Positions 14,997 to 17,784 of a DNA stretch of 17,784 nucleotides are shown here, one piece after another. Within the stretch, counting starts at the first letter, position 1; each line of letters begins with the position of its first letter. Made by a program: the position numbers and the translations under genes. Origin of the DNA: JAGVMG01 sp964461105 (GTDB taxonomy: Bacteria; Chlamydiota; Chlamydiia; Chlamydiales; Rhabdochlamydiaceae); contig CAYWSY010000037.1 of NCBI GenBank assembly GCA_964461105.1, positions 1 to 17,784 of the forward strand, in the 5' to 3' direction. The notes under the pieces were generated by a model that did not search any database, had not been told where the DNA came from, and saw nothing but the letters and a program-made list of their open reading frames with translations.

Positions 14997-15025
14997 TTGA
15001 ACAATAATCTCCAAATATATATACT
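14997..15025 (+). promoter_or_regulatory. Promoter of the proline-rich gene and rluD
   Basis: TTGAAC (14997-15002), a 17-bp spacer and TATACT (15020-15025). The predicted start near 15032 leaves a leader of about 28 nt containing TAGGA (15051-15055). Confidence 0.6.
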
Positions 15026-15042
15026 AAGGCAAAGAAAGTAAA
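15014..15042 (-). promoter_or_regulatory. recX-hemA promoter, interleaved with the divergent promoter
   Basis: Minus strand TTTACT (15042-15037), a 17-bp spacer and TATATT (15019-15014). The two opposite -10 boxes are immediately adjacent (15014-15019 and 15020-15025), so polymerase should not be able to occupy both at once. Confidence 0.5.
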
Positions 15043-15059
15043 ACTTATTTTAGGAATTT

Positions 15060-15413
15060 ATGACCACCCCAGAGTCTCCTGCAAATCCTCCGCAATATCC
15101 CCCGCCAGCGACAACAACTCCACCGCCCCCTTCTGCGCCCCCAAGCGGAACGGATCCAAATTCCTATCAAAATGTTTCCCAAAACACCTCAGGACAAGAA
15201 AAAGGGGCTGCCGGCGATCCTTTAGGGATTTGGCAAAATTTCTTAAGCATGGGGGGAACCGAAGCTTCAAAGCAACAGGTAGAAATGTTCTTAAACTCTC
15301 TGGTTAAATTCATGGCAAGTGCAGTCATCAACGAGGCGAATAAAGCCGCCAAACAAGAGTACCTCCGAACAAAAGCGGTCATTGAGGGAAGAGACCCTAA
15401 TGACATCAATTAA
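15060..15413 (+). CDS. Small proline-rich protein of unknown function, possible type III substrate
   Basis: 117 residues. Residues 1-34 are dominated by Pro, Thr and Ser, with PPPP at 21-24, and have no hydrophobic signal. A Gly/Asn/Gln-rich stretch follows to about 52, then a conserved-looking helical tail from DPLGIWQNFLSMGG to the C-terminus (EMFLNSLVKFMASAVINEAN). The disordered N-terminus with a short helical tail is compatible with a type III secreted protein. I recall a small secreted protein of C. trachomatis (CT656) encoded close to the rluD homologue, but I cannot verify similarity. TAGGA lies 4 nt before ATG. Its 3' end overlaps rluD by 14 bp, so the two are co-translated. Confidence 0.75.
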   Translation: MTTPESPANPPQYPPPATTTPPPPSAPPSGTDPNSYQNVSQNTSGQEKGAAGDPLGIWQNFLSMGGTEASKQQVEMFLNSLVKFMASAVINEANKAAKQEYLRTKAVIEGRDPNDIN

Positions 15414-16308
15414 TTCTATTATTGCTACTGAAGACCAAAGTCTCTTGCGTCTCGATAAACTCCTAGCTCTGCACTTCCCCGAACACTCCCGCACCTATTT
15501 CCAATATCTCATTGATCAAGGATGCATTCTCGTTAACGGACTTCCCCTTAAGAAAAGGGATAAGCCAAAACCTGGAGATGAGATTGAGGTCTGCTTTCTG
15601 CTGACCCCTGAACTTAAAGTTGAACCTGAAGCAATCCCTTTAGAAATCCTATATGAAGATGAATTTCTCCTGGCAGTCAATAAGCCAGCTGGCATGGTTG
15701 TTCACCCGGCGCCTGGGATCTCTTCAGGAACTTTTGCAAATGCACTTCTTTACCATTGTAAAACCTTGCAGCCCGAAAAAGACGACCTGCGCCCAGGAAT
15801 TGTCCACCGCCTAGATAAGGACACGACAGGACTCCTCCTTGCTGCAAAAACTGCAGAAGCCCATCACAAACTCGTTTCATTATTTGCAGAAAGATCTGTT
15901 GAAAAACATTACCTTGCCATTACGGTCGGCAACCCTGGAGAAGGGTGGATCGATGCTCCCATCGGAAGGCACCCTGTTAACCGCACTCAAATGACCATTC
16001 GGCCTGATGGGGGGAAAGAAGCCAAGAGCCACTGCACCATTCTTGCAAAAACGGAACAACTCTCTTTGGTTAAAGTCAGAATCATCACTGGACGCACCCA
16101 CCAAATTCGGGTTCACCTCAAACACCGCAACGCTCCTGTCCTTGGAGACCAAACTTACGGCTCTGATAAAGCCAATAAATCCTATCATGTCAATAGACAG
16201 ATGCTTCATGCTTACCAGATCAGTTTCTCTCACCCGATGACGGGGAAGATCATCCATCTGCAGGCGGAGCCTCCTGCGGATTTCCTCGCTATTCAAAAAA
16301 ATATTTAA
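15400..16308 (+). CDS. rluD: 23S rRNA pseudouridine synthase, RluD family
   Basis: 302 residues. The N-terminal S4-type RNA-binding domain (about 16-75, LRLDKLLALHFPEHSRTYFQ) is followed by the RluA/RluD catalytic domain. This has VNKPAGMVVHPAPG (93-106), the active-site motif GIVHRLDKDTTGLLLAAKT with catalytic Asp139, and TGRTHQIRVHLKH. RluD makes pseudouridines in helix 69 of 23S rRNA. The S4 domain and the sequence around the active site favour RluD, though RluC or another RluA-family paralogue cannot be fully excluded. The start at 15400 is chosen over the upstream frame at 15319, which lies wholly inside the preceding gene. GAGGGA ends 10 nt upstream, and the overlap with the preceding stop suggests coupling. 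Confidence 0.9.
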   Translation: MTSINSIIATEDQSLLRLDKLLALHFPEHSRTYFQYLIDQGCILVNGLPLKKRDKPKPGDEIEVCFLLTPELKVEPEAIPLEILYEDEFLLAVNKPAGMVVHPAPGISSGTFANALLYHCKTLQPEKDDLRPGIVHRLDKDTTGLLLAAKTAEAHHKLVSLFAERSVEKHYLAITVGNPGEGWIDAPIGRHPVNRTQMTIRPDGGKEAKSHCTILAKTEQLSLVKVRIITGRTHQIRVHLKHRNAPVLGDQTYGSDKANKSYHVNRQMLHAYQISFSHPMTGKIIHLQAEPPADFLAIQKNI

Positions 16309-16311
16309 CTC

Positions 16312-16341
16312 TTAGAGAAAGCAACTATAAGCTGGCATAAT
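16312..16341 (+). promoter_or_regulatory. Possible extended -10 promoter for khpA
   Basis: CATAAT (16336-16341) is preceded by TG at 16333-16334 (TGGCATAAT). The -35 position (16312-16317, TTAGAG) is poor. The leader to the khpA ATG would be about 75 nt. khpA could also be read through from rluD, as no terminator is seen between them. Confidence 0.35.
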
Positions 16342-16423
16342 TATCCCAGATCAGCTAAGATTAATTTTGAGTCGGAATTTTTCACCTGGCTACGCTGCGC
16401 ACAACTCAACTAAGGACCTCACC

Positions 16424-16699
16424 ATGAAAGAGTTCGTTGAATACATCGTTAAGAATCTCGTCGACCATCCTGATAAAGTGGTCATTAAAGAAGTCGGCGG
16501 CACACACACACTGATCATCGAATTAGCTGTAGAGAAATCAGACATTGGTAAAATCATCGGAAAAAAAGGAAAGACAATCAACGCCATTCGCACGTTATTG
16601 ATGTCAGTTGCTAGCCGCAACGGAATCCGTGTGAACCTTGAGATCATCGAAGATGATGAGAAACACGGCGGCGGCGGCTCACACGATTCAGAAGACTAA
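16424..16699 (+). CDS. khpA: KH-domain RNA-binding protein KhpA (YlqC/UPF0109 family)
   Basis: 91 residues, a single KH domain. It begins MKEFVEYIVKNLVDHPDKVV, typical of the family, and carries the GxxG loop in IGKIIGKKGKTINAIR (Gly46-Gly49). The C-terminal tail is a run of glycines and acidic residues (GGGG, then HDSED). KhpA, often with KhpB/Jag, binds many RNAs and affects growth and cell-envelope processes in other bacteria. ATG at 16424 is supported by AAGGA 7 nt upstream. The longer frame from 16367 lacks family similarity in its extra residues. The gene stands 115 bp after rluD and ends just before a bidirectional terminator. Confidence 0.9.
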   Translation: MKEFVEYIVKNLVDHPDKVVIKEVGGTHTLIIELAVEKSDIGKIIGKKGKTINAIRTLLMSVASRNGIRVNLEIIEDDEKHGGGGSHDSED

Positions 16700-16708
16700 C
16701 AGATACGC

Positions 16709-16735
16709 AAGCGGTTATCTCTTATTTAACCGCTT
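16709..16735. terminator. Bidirectional terminator between khpA and the right-edge gene
   Basis: A 9-bp perfect stem AAGCGGTTA / TAACCGCTT (16709-16717 with 16727-16735) with a 9-nt loop. It follows the khpA stop by 9 bp and overlaps the stop codon of the convergent gene (16726-16728). Downstream U-runs are short (AATTTT), so efficiency may be moderate. Confidence 0.65.
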
Positions 16736-17784
16736 AATTTTGGCAAGCACGGAGAAATCACCGCTTTGCGTGAATTGATCGAACCTGCTTGATATTTTAA
16801 GACTGCAATCGAAAGCGACCCTTTTTCTGTAAAGCTCTGCTTGGGAACCCTGACAAAACTCTCTTCAAAGATCTTTTCATACTCTTTTGCTTTTGATCCA
16901 AAAAATTCCACCTTCATCGAATTATTCACAAGCTGCGGCACAGCTTTAAATTGGTTCAAAAAGCTCCTTAAATGCTCAATCGATTGTTCCGTAAAGGGGA
17001 TCCAAAACCAAAGCTCATCATCATGAGAAAAGTCACCGTCCTTGCCTTTGAAGAGATCTTCAGCCCCGGCAACCGTACTGATCATATGCATGTGTAGATC
17101 GATCTCTGATCGTTCTTTCGCTACAACAGTGGCATCTTTGACCCATGCCGCCCGAATCTGATCGCGATACTTGAGGAACGCTTTTGTATTGCTGCTAAAC
17201 ATTTTTGTCTGACCTACGCGCGCGCAACCATTCTGAATTTTCGTATCGACAAACACAGCTGAGGGATTGCCTTGAGCACACGCCTGGAAGTTGCGCTCGA
17301 CCCCCTCTTCTTTTGTCTGATAAATTTTTCGATACAGAGAATACATATCGGGATGCTGCAGAAGGCGCTCTGCCGCCTTAAGCACAAATGTCTTATCGCG
17401 AGGAAGATCATCTAAAGAAATTACCTCAACTTCCTTTTGGAGCATCAACGATTTTAAGCGGTTGAGCAAGGAGGCAACACAGACGACATCTCGCTGTGAG
17501 ACTTTTGTTAACAAGTCAGTATCATCGAGAATACCGTAGAGAAAATGCAGATATTCAACATACTCACGGAGCGGATCAATAAAGAATGCTTCTCCATGCT
17601 CTGCTACGAGATAACGTTGGAGCAGTCTTTGGAACACCCTTTTATTTGAAGCTGAGGTCAACTGCTTTTCAACTGAACGCATTTGCGATTCAATCTGCTT
17701 CAGACTCATCCCACCTAAAGAATAGCGATCATTAATCGCAAAGGCAAGCTCTGCACAGAGCACATTGCTCGATTGGGAATCGGA
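16726..17784 (-). CDS. Unrecognised protein, 5' end beyond the right window edge
   Basis: The frame is open from base 17784 to TAA at 16726-16728, giving 352 visible residues. An in-frame GTG at 17763 is preceded by sense codons up to the edge and has no evident ribosome binding site, so the true start is probably outside. I recognise no domain. The protein is soluble-looking, charged and mostly helical, with no membrane segment in the visible part. Notable stretches are EIDLHMHMISTVAGAEDLF, DDELWFWIPFTEQSIEHLRS and a C-terminal SINSRKAVISPCLPKLSG. It converges on khpA and shares a terminator with it. It may be a lineage-specific chlamydial protein, but that is only inferred from the lack of recognisable motifs. 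Confidence 0.7.
   Translation of the reverse strand, partial: SDSQSSNVLCAELAFAINDRYSLGGMSLKQIESQMRSVEKQLTSASNKRVFQRLLQRYLVAEHGEAFFIDPLREYVEYLHFLYGILDDTDLLTKVSQRDVVCVASLLNRLKSLMLQKEVEVISLDDLPRDKTFVLKAAERLLQHPDMYSLYRKIYQTKEEGVERNFQACAQGNPSAVFVDTKIQNGCARVGQTKMFSSNTKAFLKYRDQIRAAWVKDATVVAKERSEIDLHMHMISTVAGAEDLFKGKDGDFSHDDELWFWIPFTEQSIEHLRSFLNQFKAVPQLVNNSMKVEFFGSKAKEYEKIFEESFVRVPKQSFTEKGSLSIAVLKYQAGSINSRKAVISPCLPKLSG

Noticed and set aside
15319..15399. 27-residue N-terminal extension of RluD
   Set aside because: It lies inside the coding region of the preceding gene and has no similarity to RluD N-termini.
1..17784. tRNA or rRNA genes, CRISPR arrays, transposases, toxin-antitoxin pairs
   Set aside because: Intergenic stretches were read for cloverleaf-like, direct-repeat or transposase-like signals and none was convincing; most gaps are short.

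Overview
The window reads as chromosome of a chlamydia-related bacterium outside the family Chlamydiaceae (a Waddlia-, Parachlamydia- or Criblamydia-like member of the Chlamydiales). Four things point there: the S4 protein opens with the chlamydial form MVRYTGPKNRIARRFG, which lacks the usual N-terminal cysteines; glutamyl-tRNA reductase is short (336 aa); three porins of the Lpg1974/MOMP-like family stand in tandem; and several orphan proteins look like inclusion-membrane or type III substrates. A functional-looking asparaginyl-tRNA synthetase argues against Chlamydiaceae, which as I recall lack this enzyme. Base composition is moderate throughout, with no obvious foreign island. I see no rRNA, tRNA, CRISPR array or transposase.

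Left part (1-8642): a gene truncated at the left edge (minus) is divergent from a DUF116-like cysteine protein that appears to have a leaderless promoter. Then come trhO (minus) and rpsD (plus, own promoter, strong bidirectional terminator). Two orphan genes follow head to head: a small Inc-like hydrophobic protein (minus) and a 373-aa Ser/Thr-rich protein (plus). murJ (minus) is divergent from the nfo-asnS pair (plus). From memory, yceA/trhO, rpsD, nfo and mviN/murJ are also near each other in Chlamydia, so the two orphans look like a lineage-specific insertion between housekeeping genes.

Centre (8643-8802): the 160-bp gap between convergent asnS and the porin cluster is almost filled by one long imperfect palindrome (8655-8790, arms of about 68 bp, perfect 20-bp centre). 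It is the most striking non-coding structure in the window.

Right part: six genes run leftward as one block. These are recX, hemA, an exported bactofilin-like beta-solenoid membrane protein whose start overlaps hemA, and three tandem MOMP-like outer-membrane proteins ending at the palindrome. A divergent promoter region at 14997-15042 separates them from a rightward group: a proline-rich small protein overlapping rluD, then khpA. A bidirectional terminator lies between khpA and an unrecognised gene cut by the right edge.

Functionally the window mixes translation and RNA maintenance (rpsD, trhO, asnS, rluD, khpA), DNA repair (nfo, recX), haem synthesis (hemA) and cell envelope (murJ, solenoid protein, porins), with a few candidate host-interaction proteins. 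All promoter calls are by eye against the sigma-70 consensus.
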